DNA from: Microbacteriaceae bacterium
Lineage (GTDB): Bacteria; Actinomycetota; Actinomycetes; Actinomycetales; Microbacteriaceae
Length of the DNA stretch: 16,298 bases
Direction: 5' to 3'
Assembly: GCA_022701925.1 (NCBI GenBank)
Contig: JAKONM010000048.1
Coordinates: forward strand, 1 to 16,298
Within the stretch, counting starts at the first letter, position 1; each line of letters opens with the position of its first letter. Position numbers and translations under genes: made by a program. The notes beneath the pieces were generated by a model. It was given only the letters and a program-made list of their open reading frames with translations. It searched no databases and was not told where the DNA came from. Positions 8,748 to 13,594 of this stretch are shown here, piece by piece.

Positions 8748-9188
8748 ATGCGCTTCGCCCCGGTCCCGGCCGTGCAGGCCGACGCCCCCGAGGTCCTGGT
8801 GCTGCAGCGCTGCTGCTGGGTCACGGAGGCCATCCGCAACGACACCCTGGCGATCCCTCCCCTGCACGAGACCCTGGACGACGTGCGGGCCTGGATCGGC
8901 ACGGCCTGGGTGCTGCGCGACGAGGGCCGCCTGATCGGCGGCGTCCGCGGGGCGCTGGACGGCGACGTCTGGCGCATCGGGCGCCTGATGGTGGCCCCGG
9001 ACCGTCGCGGCGAGGGACTCGGCCGGGCGCTCCTGGCGCACGTCGAGCAGGCGGCCCCGCCGCAGGCGCGGCGTCTCGCCCTGTTCACCGGCCGGCGCAG
9101 CGCGCAGAACCTGGCGCTGTACGAGCGCGCGGGCTACGTGCGCACGGCCGCGGACGAGCAGGTCGTCCACCTGGAGAAGGCGCGGTGA
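8748..9188 (+). CDS. GNAT-family N-acetyltransferase
   Basis: A 146-residue single-domain GNAT acetyltransferase using acetyl-CoA; the acceptor is unknown. The acetyl-CoA pyrophosphate-binding motif A is clear at residues 86-92 (RRGEGLG), preceded by the beta4 strand WRIGRLMVAPD and followed by the helix GRALLAHVEQ. The C-terminal motif B region contains the common SAQNLALYERAGYV pattern. The N-terminal third has a CC pair at about residues 22-23 and is less typical. The start is ATG 8748, leaderless by spacing. HAD-IB follows on the same strand after 46 nt with its own -10, so the two are probably separate units. Confidence 0.9.
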   Translation: MRFAPVPAVQADAPEVLVLQRCCWVTEAIRNDTLAIPPLHETLDDVRAWIGTAWVLRDEGRLIGGVRGALDGDVWRIGRLMVAPDRRGEGLGRALLAHVEQAAPPQARRLALFTGRRSAQNLALYERAGYVRTAADEQVVHLEKAR

Positions 9189-9218
9189 GCGCTGCCGGGG
9201 GCGTCCTCGGCAGCGATC

Positions 9219-9224
9219 TAGGCT
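9219..9224 (+). promoter_or_regulatory. -10 hexamer TAGGCT for the HAD-IB gene
   Basis: TAGGCT ends 10 nt before ATG 9235, which would give a leader of only about 3-4 nt and no Shine-Dalgarno. It is the same hexamer as at ccsB but with a slightly longer gap. Confidence 0.5.
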
Positions 9225-9234
9225 GGTCGGCGCG

Positions 9235-10032
9235 ATGACCGACGACGCCGCGACCGTTCCCCGCGCCCTTCCGGTGGTCGCATTCTTCGACGTCGACAAG
9301 ACCCTGGTCAACGGTGCCAGCGCCATGTTCCTGGCCCGCGCCGCCCGGTCGCTCGGCATCGTCGGACGCAAGGACCTGGCGCGCTTCGGCTGGGAGGCGC
9401 TGAAGTTCCGGCGGCACGGCGAGCGCATGAGCGTGCTGGACGAGGTGCGCGAGCGGGCGCTGCAGCTGCTCGCCGGGCACCCCGCCGCCGAGCTGCACCG
9501 CCTGGCCGGGCAGGTCGTCCACTCGATGCAGCCGAAGATCTGGCCGGAGACGCGCGCGCTGCTCGACGCCCACCGCGAGGCGGGCCACGAGGTGTGGCTG
9601 ATCAGCGCGACGCCCGACTTCCTGGCCGCCGAGCTGGCGACCGCGCTGGGCGCGACGGGCGGCATCGGCAGCGGCCTCGAGATCGAGGACGGCGTCTTCA
9701 CCGGCCGCTTCACCGGGCCGACGATGCACGGGGCCGAGAAGGCAGTGGCCGCCACGGCGCTCATGCGCGCCCACGGCTGCGACCCGGTCGACTGCTTCGC
9801 CTACAGCGACTCCGTCAACGACCTGCCGCTGCTGACCGCGGTCGGCACCCCGGTGGCGATCAACCCGGACCGCGCCCTGGCGCAGCACGCGGCGGGGCGG
9901 GGGTGGCGGTCGATCACGCTCGACCCGGCCAGCATCCGGGCGGAGCGGAAGCGTCTGCGGTCGCGCACCGCACGCGCAGGAACGGCGGACGCCGCCCCCG
10001 TCGTGCCGGAGCGGCGCCCGCCGGACGCCTGA
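9235..10032 (+). CDS. HAD-superfamily hydrolase, subfamily IB (SerB-like phosphatase)
   Basis: A 265-residue cytosolic phosphatase of the HAD-IB group. All four HAD motifs are visible: motif I D19-V-D21 in FFDVDKTLV, motif II S124-A-T in LISATPDF, motif III K169 (HGAEKAV) and motif IV D192/D196 in YSDSVNDLPLL. The cap domain between motifs I and II is helical (residues 30-100), as in phosphoserine phosphatase relatives. The substrate is not evident; members of this group act on small phosphomonoesters, some on phospholipid-derived ones. The last 35 residues are a basic, Ala-rich tail. It ends 5 nt from the convergent bS22 gene, an association seen in other actinobacteria. Confidence 0.92.
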   Translation: MTDDAATVPRALPVVAFFDVDKTLVNGASAMFLARAARSLGIVGRKDLARFGWEALKFRRHGERMSVLDEVRERALQLLAGHPAAELHRLAGQVVHSMQPKIWPETRALLDAHREAGHEVWLISATPDFLAAELATALGATGGIGSGLEIEDGVFTGRFTGPTMHGAEKAVAATALMRAHGCDPVDCFAYSDSVNDLPLLTAVGTPVAINPDRALAQHAAGRGWRSITLDPASIRAERKRLRSRTARAGTADAAPVVPERRPPDA

Positions 10033-10037
10033 GCCGC

Positions 10038-10136
10038 CTACTTCTTGTTGCGGCGCTGGTGACGCGTCTTGCGCAGCAGCTTGCGGTGCTTCTTCTTCGC
10101 CATCCGCTTGCGGCGCTTCTTGATGACCGAACCCAT
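10038..10136 (-). CDS. Small ribosomal subunit protein bS22 (AURKAIP1/COX24-domain mini-protein)
   Basis: A 32-residue, extremely basic protein beginning MGSVIKKRRKRMAKKKHRK. This start and composition match the actinobacterial AURKAIP1/COX24-domain peptide, found in mycobacterial 30S subunits near the decoding centre and named bS22. The start is ATG 10136, with a perfect Shine-Dalgarno AAGGAG (10147-10142, minus strand) five nt upstream; it is the best ribosome binding site in the window, in contrast to the leaderless genes around it. A -10-like TAGCCT lies about 80 nt upstream. It is convergent with HAD-IB, with 5 nt between stop codons. The gene is short enough to be missed by automatic gene finding. 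Confidence 0.95.
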   Translation of the reverse strand: MGSVIKKRRKRMAKKKHRKLLRKTRHQRRNKK

Positions 10137-10217
10137 GTGAACTCCTTGGCGTTGCGCTGTTGACCGCGGCACGCAGACCGGAGGGACCGGTCGCCGGGTG
10201 CGCGGAAGAGCCCGGAC

Positions 10218-10223
10218 AGGCTA
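10218..10223 (-). promoter_or_regulatory. Probable -10 (TAGCCT) of bS22 with a leader of about 75 nt
   Basis: Minus-strand TAGCCT is the only good hexamer between arsR and bS22. The resulting leader would contain a 6-bp hairpin GACCGG-N5-CCGGTC (about 10171-10187) and then the AAGGAG site. The -35 is not obvious. Confidence 0.4.
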
Positions 10224-10231
10224 CAGGACGG

Positions 10232-10248
10232 CGGAAGCGGCGCTTCCG
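10232..10248 (-). terminator. Short hairpin just after the arsR-type gene
   Basis: CGGAAGC (10232-10238) and GCTTCCG (10242-10248) form a perfect 7-bp stem with a GGC loop, starting 5 nt beyond the regulator stop codon. No U-tract follows on the minus strand. It separates the regulator from the bS22 promoter. Confidence 0.4.
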
Positions 10249-10252
10249 GGGC

Positions 10253-10678
10253 CTACTTGCGGATGCGCCCGACGAGCGACGCGGCGGTCGCGCCCAGCCG
10301 CACGGCCGCGCCGCGCGCCTTCGGCGCCAGCTGCACGGGCGGCGTCGCCCCGGCCACGGCCCCGACCTCCTCCGGCACGGGCTGCCCGGCGTCCACCGCC
10401 GGCTTCACGAACGGGCCGAGCCATTCGGCGATCGGCTCCAGCCCTGCGGGCTCCAGCCGGTAGAAGCGGTGCTGCCCCTGCTCGCGCACCGCCACCATGC
10501 GGAACTCGCGCAGGGTCTTCAGGTGCTTGGAGACCGTGGGCTGGCTGAGCCCGAGCCGCGCGACCAGCTGGCCGACGCTGGCCTCGCCCGCGCCGTCGGC
10601 CCGCTCGGCCTCGTCGAGCAGCGCGCGGAGCAGCTCCCGCCGCGTCGGGTCGGCGACGACGTCGAACAGGTCCGGCAC
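10253..10678 (-). CDS. ArsR-type winged-helix transcriptional regulator (cysteine-free)
   Basis: A 141-residue DNA-binding regulator. The ArsR/SmtB N-terminal signature LFDVVADPTRRELLRALL is present at residues 4-21, then the helix-turn-helix SVGQLVARLGLSQPTVSKHL (residues 34-53) and the wing VAVREQGQHRFYRLEP. It has no cysteine at all, so the classic CxC metal site of ArsR/SmtB sensors is missing; the ligand is unknown. Residues 85-141 form an Ala/Pro-rich C-terminal extension ending in RIRK. GTG 10678 is in frame and lies exactly 6 nt after TATGGT; upstream ATG 10689 is out of frame. A dyad at 10695-10722 over its promoter suggests autoregulation. It is divergent from the 100-aa orphan gene. 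Confidence 0.9.
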   Translation of the reverse strand: MPDLFDVVADPTRRELLRALLDEAERADGAGEASVGQLVARLGLSQPTVSKHLKTLREFRMVAVREQGQHRFYRLEPAGLEPIAEWLGPFVKPAVDAGQPVPEEVGAVAGATPPVQLAPKARGAAVRLGATAASLVGRIRK

Positions 10679-10684
10679 GCTCCG

Positions 10685-10690
10685 ACCATA
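10685..10690 (-). promoter_or_regulatory. -10 hexamer TATGGT for the ArsR-type gene (leaderless start)
   Basis: TATGGT on the minus strand ends 6 nt before GTG 10678. The ATG inside this hexamer is out of frame with the regulator. No Shine-Dalgarno in the gap. Confidence 0.55.
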
Positions 10691-10694
10691 AATC

Positions 10695-10722
10695 CTCCCG
10701 GCCCCCAGCACCATGCCGGGAG
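10695..10722. promoter_or_regulatory. Perfect dyad CTCCCGGC-N12-GCCGGGAG, possible operator
   Basis: Two 8-bp arms (10695-10702 and 10715-10722) are exact inverted repeats separated by 12 bp. They cover the spacer and -35 region of the leaderless regulator promoter and lie 34-61 bp upstream of the divergent orphan gene's -10. The position suits self-repression by the ArsR-type protein, but GC-rich DNA makes such repeats by chance more often than AT-rich DNA does. Confidence 0.4.
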
Positions 10723-10755
10723 CGGAATGCGATGCCGTCGCGCGGGAGCGCCGCC

Positions 10756-10761
10756 TACACT
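10756..10761 (+). promoter_or_regulatory. -10 hexamer TACACT for the 100-aa orphan gene
   Basis: TACACT lies 28 nt upstream of ATG 10790, leaving a leader of about 20 nt that contains the Shine-Dalgarno GGGAGG at 10776-10781. This gene therefore uses a conventional leadered start. Confidence 0.45.
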
Positions 10762-10789
10762 CGCCGCCACGCGACGGGAGGGTGCTGCG

Positions 10790-11092
10790 ATGACGACGAC
10801 GGGCGGCGACGCGACCGAGGGCATCGTGCAGGCGGTGGAGCGGGTGCGGCACGTGCGCTCCGTGCCGCTGGTGCGCTACGCGCACGAGGACGCGACCGGA
10901 CGGCCGGTGGTGGTGGTGCGCGTCGGGCTGCCGCCGCACCTGGCGCTGACCGAGGTGGTGACGGTGATCGCGCACGTGCAGCTGGCGCTGGCGCGGCTGG
11001 TGCCGCAGGGCGCCAAGGTGCACGTGGAGCCCGACGTGGCCGCGGACCAGGCGACGCCGACCGAGTCGATCGTCATCCTGGGGATGGAGTAG
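10790..11092 (+). CDS. 100-aa orphan protein resembling the C-terminal domain of cation-diffusion facilitators
   Basis: A 100-residue soluble protein with no cysteine and no membrane segment. ATG 10790 has the Shine-Dalgarno GGGAGG eight nt upstream. The core, about residues 15-80, reads as strand (RSVPLVRYA), strand (PVVVVRVGLPP), helix (HLALTEVVTVIAHVQLALARL), strand (AKVHVEPD). This order and the closing HVEPD resemble the cytoplasmic dimerisation domain of cation-diffusion facilitator transporters, here without any transmembrane part. An Asp23/Gls24-like fold is a second possibility. I do not claim a function. It is divergent from the ArsR-type regulator and its last 20 nt overlap the convergent tadA. 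Confidence 0.8.
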   Translation: MTTTGGDATEGIVQAVERVRHVRSVPLVRYAHEDATGRPVVVVRVGLPPHLALTEVVTVIAHVQLALARLVPQGAKVHVEPDVAADQATPTESIVILGME

Positions 11093-11549
11093 CCCCGCCC
11101 CGCCTGCCGGCGAAGAAGGCGGTGAGCAGCGCGGCGCACTCCCCCTGCAGCACGCCGGCGCGCACCTCCGCCCGAGCGCCGGAGCGGCGGTCGCGCAGCA
11201 CGTCGAGCACCGACCCGACCGCGCCGGCCTTCTCGTCCCAGGCGCCGAAGACCAGCCGCCCGACGCGGGACTCGAGCACGGCGCCCGCGCACATCGTGCA
11301 GGGCTCCAGGGTCACCACCAGCGTGCAGCCGTCCAGCCGCCAGCCGCCCAGGGCCGCCGCCGCCGCGCGCAGCGCCACCACCTCCGCGTGCGCCAGGGGG
11401 TCGCGGTCCGCCTCGCGGCGGTTGCGTCCCGCGCCGAGCACCGCACCGTCCGGGCCCAGCACGACGGCGCCCACCGGCACCTCGTCGTGCTCGGCGGCCT
11501 CGCGGGCCTGCGCGATCGCCAGCCGCATCGCGGCCTCGTCCGCCCGCAC
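11073..11549 (-). CDS. tadA: tRNA-specific adenosine deaminase TadA (A34 to inosine)
   Basis: It deaminates the wobble adenosine of tRNA(Arg)ACG to inosine in the cytosol. The 158-residue protein has the zinc-dependent cytidine/deoxycytidylate deaminase signature: H54-A-E56 (PLAHAEVVAL), with E56 the proton shuttle, and P83-C84-T-M-C87 (LEPCTMCAGA), where H54, C84 and C87 bind zinc. The core matches TadA rather than guanine deaminase, for example VPVGAVVLGPDG and ESRVGRLVFGAWD. The start is GTG 11549, preceded by Shine-Dalgarno GGAGG (minus strand, 11561-11557) seven nt away. It is divergent from upp with a 53-bp gap and overlaps the end of the orphan 100-aa gene by 20 nt on the opposite strand. 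Confidence 0.95.
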   Translation of the reverse strand: MRADEAAMRLAIAQAREAAEHDEVPVGAVVLGPDGAVLGAGRNRREADRDPLAHAEVVALRAAAAALGGWRLDGCTLVVTLEPCTMCAGAVLESRVGRLVFGAWDEKAGAVGSVLDVLRDRRSGARAEVRAGVLQGECAALLTAFFAGRRGGATPSPG

Positions 11550-11589
11550 GGCGTCTCCTCCCGGCCGGGACGCGGCGCCCCGGCGTCAC

Positions 11590-11595
11590 TAGCCT
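11590..11595 (+). promoter_or_regulatory. -10 hexamer TAGCCT for upp (leaderless start)
   Basis: TAGCCT ends 7 nt before ATG 11603, with no Shine-Dalgarno. It matches the layout seen at other genes in the window within one base. Confidence 0.5.
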
Positions 11596-11602
11596 TGCAG
11601 CC

Positions 11603-12241
11603 ATGCACGTGCACGTCGCCGACCATCCGCTCGTCACGCACAAGCTGACGGTGCTGCGGGACCGCACCACCCCCTCCCCCACCTTCCGCGCGCTGGCGTC
11701 GGAGCTGGTGACGCTGCTGGCGTACGAGGCGACCCGGTCGGTGCGCACGCAGACCGTGCGCATCGAGACGCCGGTGACGTCGACCGAGGGCCTGGCGATC
11801 GCCGACCCCAAACCCCTCGTGGTCCCGATCCTGCGCGCCGGCCTGGGGATGCTCGACGGCATGGTGACCCTGCTGCCGAGCGCCGAGGTGGGCTTCCTGG
11901 GCATGGTGCGGAACGAGGAGACGCTCCAGCCCTCCGTGTACGCGGAGCGGCTGCCGTCGGACCTGAGCGGCCGGCAGTGCTTCGTGCTGGACCCGATGCT
12001 GGCGACCGGCGGCAGCCTGGTCGCGGCCATCGACTACCTGTTCGACCGGGGTGCGACGGACGTCACGGCGGTGTGCCTGATCGCGGCGCCGGAGGGCGTG
12101 GCGGCGGTCGAGAAGGCGACGGAGGGACGCGCGGTGACCGTCGTGCTCGGCGCGCTGGACCAGGGCCTGGACGAGCGCGGCTACATCGTGCCGGGCCTCG
12201 GCGACGCGGGCGACCGCCTGTACGGCACCGTCCCCGCCTGA
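11603..12241 (+). CDS. upp: Uracil phosphoribosyltransferase
   Basis: It salvages uracil by converting uracil and PRPP into UMP in the cytosol. It has 212 residues, the normal family length. The PRPP-binding loop is at D130-P-M-L-A-T-G-G-S138 (VLDPMLATGGSLVAAIDYL). Other family blocks are present: HPLVTHKLTVLRD at the N-terminus, VPILRAGLGMLDG, and the C-terminal uracil-binding YIVPGLGDAGDRLYGT. Nothing is missing, so it should be active. It starts at ATG 11603 with a leaderless-type promoter and is divergent from tadA, an arrangement known from other actinobacteria. Confidence 0.97.
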   Translation: MHVHVADHPLVTHKLTVLRDRTTPSPTFRALASELVTLLAYEATRSVRTQTVRIETPVTSTEGLAIADPKPLVVPILRAGLGMLDGMVTLLPSAEVGFLGMVRNEETLQPSVYAERLPSDLSGRQCFVLDPMLATGGSLVAAIDYLFDRGATDVTAVCLIAAPEGVAAVEKATEGRAVTVVLGALDQGLDERGYIVPGLGDAGDRLYGTVPA

Positions 12242-12261
12242 GGGGCCTGCGGCAGCCGCGG

Positions 12262-12290
12262 TTGACAGCGGCAGCAGGGCCGGGGAGGAT
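12262..12290 (+). promoter_or_regulatory. Candidate promoter TTGACA-N17-GAGGAT before a 30-codon ORF
   Basis: TTGACA (12262-12267) is the only perfect -35 hexamer I found in the intergenic regions. At the ideal 17-nt spacing lies GAGGAT (12285-12290), which differs from the -10 consensus at its first base. It ends 7 nt before ATG 12298, the leaderless distance. The same GGGGAGG could instead serve as a Shine-Dalgarno. Confidence 0.4.
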
Positions 12291-12297
12291 CGCGGGC

Positions 12298-12390
12298 ATG
12301 TCATCCCTGCGCTGCACGACCGCCGTTCCGGCCCGTCAGGCACCGTCGTCGATGATGTGCGGCGCCCTGCGCCGTCGAATGTGTCGCTGA
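12298..12390 (+). CDS. Possible 30-aa leader peptide/small ORF upstream of the winged-helix gene
   Basis: ATG 12298 opens a 30-codon frame ending at TGA 12388-12390. The peptide starts MSSLRCTTAVPARQAPSSMM and ends CGALRRRMCR; it is basic at the end and has cysteines at positions 6, 21 and 29. It follows a TTGACA-N17-GAGGAT promoter-like element at the leaderless distance and precedes three perfect inverted repeats and the winged-helix gene 126 nt downstream. That order resembles a translated leader. Codon usage is less GC-biased than in the neighbours (GTT, AAT-containing GAATGTG, CGT), so coding is not proven. It matches no family I recognise. Confidence 0.35.
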   Translation: MSSLRCTTAVPARQAPSSMMCGALRRRMCR

Positions 12391-12406
12391 TCCGTTCGTG
12401 ATCGCC

Positions 12407-12466
12407 GCCCGGGTCGCCCGGGCCACGCGCAGTCTGCGCGAACCGAACGACCGGGCATGGCCCGGT
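12407..12466 (+). repeat. Cluster of three perfect inverted repeats in the winged-helix upstream region
   Basis: Three inverted repeats lie within 60 bp: GCCCGGG-TCG-CCCGGGC (12407-12423), CGCGCAG-T-CTGCGCG (12426-12440) and ACCGGGC-ATG-GCCCGGT (12450-12466). Each has 7-bp perfect arms. They could be operators for the winged-helix protein or RNA hairpins of a leader; the middle one has a 1-nt centre and is better as a DNA site than as RNA. The region 12391-12516 holds no other clear signal apart from the Shine-Dalgarno. Confidence 0.55.
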
Positions 12467-12516
12467 CAGCCACGATCGACGCCGGCTCCGCCGGACCGCA
12501 CCGAAGGACCACCCCG

Positions 12517-13137
12517 ATGCCCTCCCCCACCGCTTCCCCCGTCCCCGCCGAGACCGCCGCCGGCGAGGCCCGCGGCTTCGCCCTCTACGTCGGCGTCGAC
12601 GAGCAGACCGCTCGTGCCGCCGGCACCGACCTGGCCACCGTGGTCGACGCGCTGCGCCGCCTCACCGCCGAGCTGGTCCCCGGCGCGCAGACCTACGCCG
12701 CCGTGGCGATCGCCCCGGCGGGCGCGGGCGGCCGCGACGTCGACATCGTGCGCCGCGCGCTGACGGACCGCACCGCGCCCGCCGCGCCGGCGCCGAAGCG
12801 CCGCACCGGCCTGACGCTGGACCTGGGCCGCAAGAAGCTGCGCATCGACGGCGAGACCGCTCCGCTGACCTACCGCGAGTTCGGGCTGCTGCAGTTCCTG
12901 GTGCTGCGCGAGGGCCGCACGGTGCCGCGCGCCGAGATCATCGAGCACCTGTGGAACGGCGCCGACGCGGAGGCGCCCAGCGAGCGCACCATCGACGTCC
13001 ACGTGCGACGGCTGCGCGCCAAGCTGGGCGAGTACGGCGAGATCGTGCGGACCGTGCGCGGCGGCGGGTACCGCTTCGACCGGCACGCGGACGTCGTCAT
13101 CCGCTACGGCGAGACCGCGAGCCCTGACCGCTTCTGA
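12517..13137 (+). CDS. Winged-helix (OmpR/PhoB-type) DNA-binding protein without a receiver domain
   Basis: A 206-residue putative transcription factor. Residues about 98-185 form the OmpR/PhoB effector domain: TLDLGRKKLRIDGETAPLT, LTYREFGLLQFLVLREGRTV, RAEIIEHLW, then the recognition helix SERTIDVHVRRLRAKLG and the wing VRTVRGGGYRFD. In place of a CheY-type receiver, residues 20-82 form a compact unknown domain (GFALYVGVDEQTARAAGTDL, later VAIAPAGAGGRDVDIVRRAL), joined by an Ala/Pro linker. There is no phospho-acceptor aspartate setting and no kinase gene nearby, so control is probably not by phosphorylation. ATG 12517 has GAAGGA eight nt upstream; an in-frame ATG at 12457 would put a palindrome inside the gene and is less likely. 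A palindrome and a hairpin follow the stop. Confidence 0.88.
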   Translation: MPSPTASPVPAETAAGEARGFALYVGVDEQTARAAGTDLATVVDALRRLTAELVPGAQTYAAVAIAPAGAGGRDVDIVRRALTDRTAPAAPAPKRRTGLTLDLGRKKLRIDGETAPLTYREFGLLQFLVLREGRTVPRAEIIEHLWNGADAEAPSERTIDVHVRRLRAKLGEYGEIVRTVRGGGYRFDRHADVVIRYGETASPDRF

Positions 13138-13170
13138 CGCGGCCGGCCGGCCGCGAGCGCCTTCCGCGCT
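13138..13170 (+). terminator. Palindrome and hairpin after the winged-helix gene
   Basis: CGCGGCCGG-CCGGCCGCG (13138-13155) is a perfect 18-bp palindrome directly after the stop codon. It is followed by AGCGC-CTTCC-GCGCT (13156-13170), a 5-bp stem. Together they could terminate transcription, but no U-tract follows. Confidence 0.4.
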
Positions 13171-13374
13171 CCCGTTCGGCCGCGTGCATTCGGACCGGGA
13201 TCGACACCTCCGGTCAGCGTCGGACGTCCGATCCCGCCAGGGAGCGCCGATCGCGCCCGGATCCGCTCGCGGCGGTCCCGAGGCGGGGCACCGCGCCGGC
13301 GACCCCTGGGGGCACGCGGCCATCGCCGGCTCACAGGCTGTTCCAGGGAACGACACGCCGGAGGGGGTAGCGGC

Positions 13375-13397
13375 CCGTTATCGGACCGTTATACGTT
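13375..13397 (+). promoter_or_regulatory. Direct repeat CCGTTAT with 11-bp period plus overlapping -10-like TACGTT
   Basis: CCGTTAT occurs at 13375-13381 and again at 13386-13392, exactly 11 bp apart, in an otherwise GC-dominated gap. OmpR/PhoB-type winged-helix proteins typically bind tandem half-sites with this period (family knowledge). TACGTT at 13392-13397 fits a -10 element for rightward transcription. No -35 is evident. From 13171 to 13374 I see only GC-rich sequence with no supported feature. Confidence 0.4.
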
Positions 13398-13403
13398 GTG
13401 CCC

Positions 13404-13500
13404 GCGTCGAAAGTTTGCTGTGGCGGACGGCGTGAGTGATTGCAGGACCTCTTGGTGCAAGGGACGAGGGCCGGTCGCCGCCTCTGCGACCGGCCCTTCG
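13404..13500 (+). ncRNA. Candidate small RNA of about 95 nt ending in a 12-bp hairpin
   Basis: If the TACGTT hexamer is used, a transcript would begin near 13404. It contains TTGCA...TGCAA complementarity (about 13440-13460) and ends with a perfect 12-bp hairpin, AGGGCCGGTCGC (13467-13478) with GCGACCGGCCCT (13486-13497), followed by TCGC. No downstream gene lies on this strand for 1.7 kb and no convincing ORF is present. It matches no RNA family I recognise; it may simply be a terminator for leftover transcription. Confidence 0.3.
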
Positions 13501-13540
13501 CACGTCCGGAGCCGCCTCGATCAGGCTGCCCCGCACGCAC

Positions 13541-13580
13541 GAGAAGGCCCCCGCTCCTCATCGGAGGCGGGGGCCTTCTC
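13541..13580. terminator. Strong 14-bp hairpin downstream of the glycosyltransferase
   Basis: GAGAAGGCCCCCGC (13541-13554) and GCGGGGGCCTTCTC (13567-13580) are perfect complements around a 12-nt loop in which three further bases can pair. The stem begins 14 nt beyond the glycosyltransferase stop codon. It lacks a U-tract on either strand, common for actinobacterial terminators. It can serve both strands. Confidence 0.7.
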
Positions 13581-13594
13581 GCATCGGCCGGGTG

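Noticed and set aside
10679..10689. ATG 10689 as the start of the ArsR-type regulator
   Set aside because: It is out of frame with the helix-turn-helix protein and forms part of the -10 hexamer TATGGT; GTG 10678 is in frame at the right spacing.
12457..12516. Upstream ATG 12457 as start of the winged-helix gene
   Set aside because: It has no ribosome binding site, lies in the loop of a perfect inverted repeat, and would add 20 residues unlike any domain; ATG 12517 has a Shine-Dalgarno.
13375..13500. c-di-AMP (ydaO-type) or other known riboswitch
   Set aside because: The GTTAT repeats recall promoters of cell-wall hydrolase genes with such riboswitches, but I cannot find the conserved aptamer core and no gene follows on that strand.
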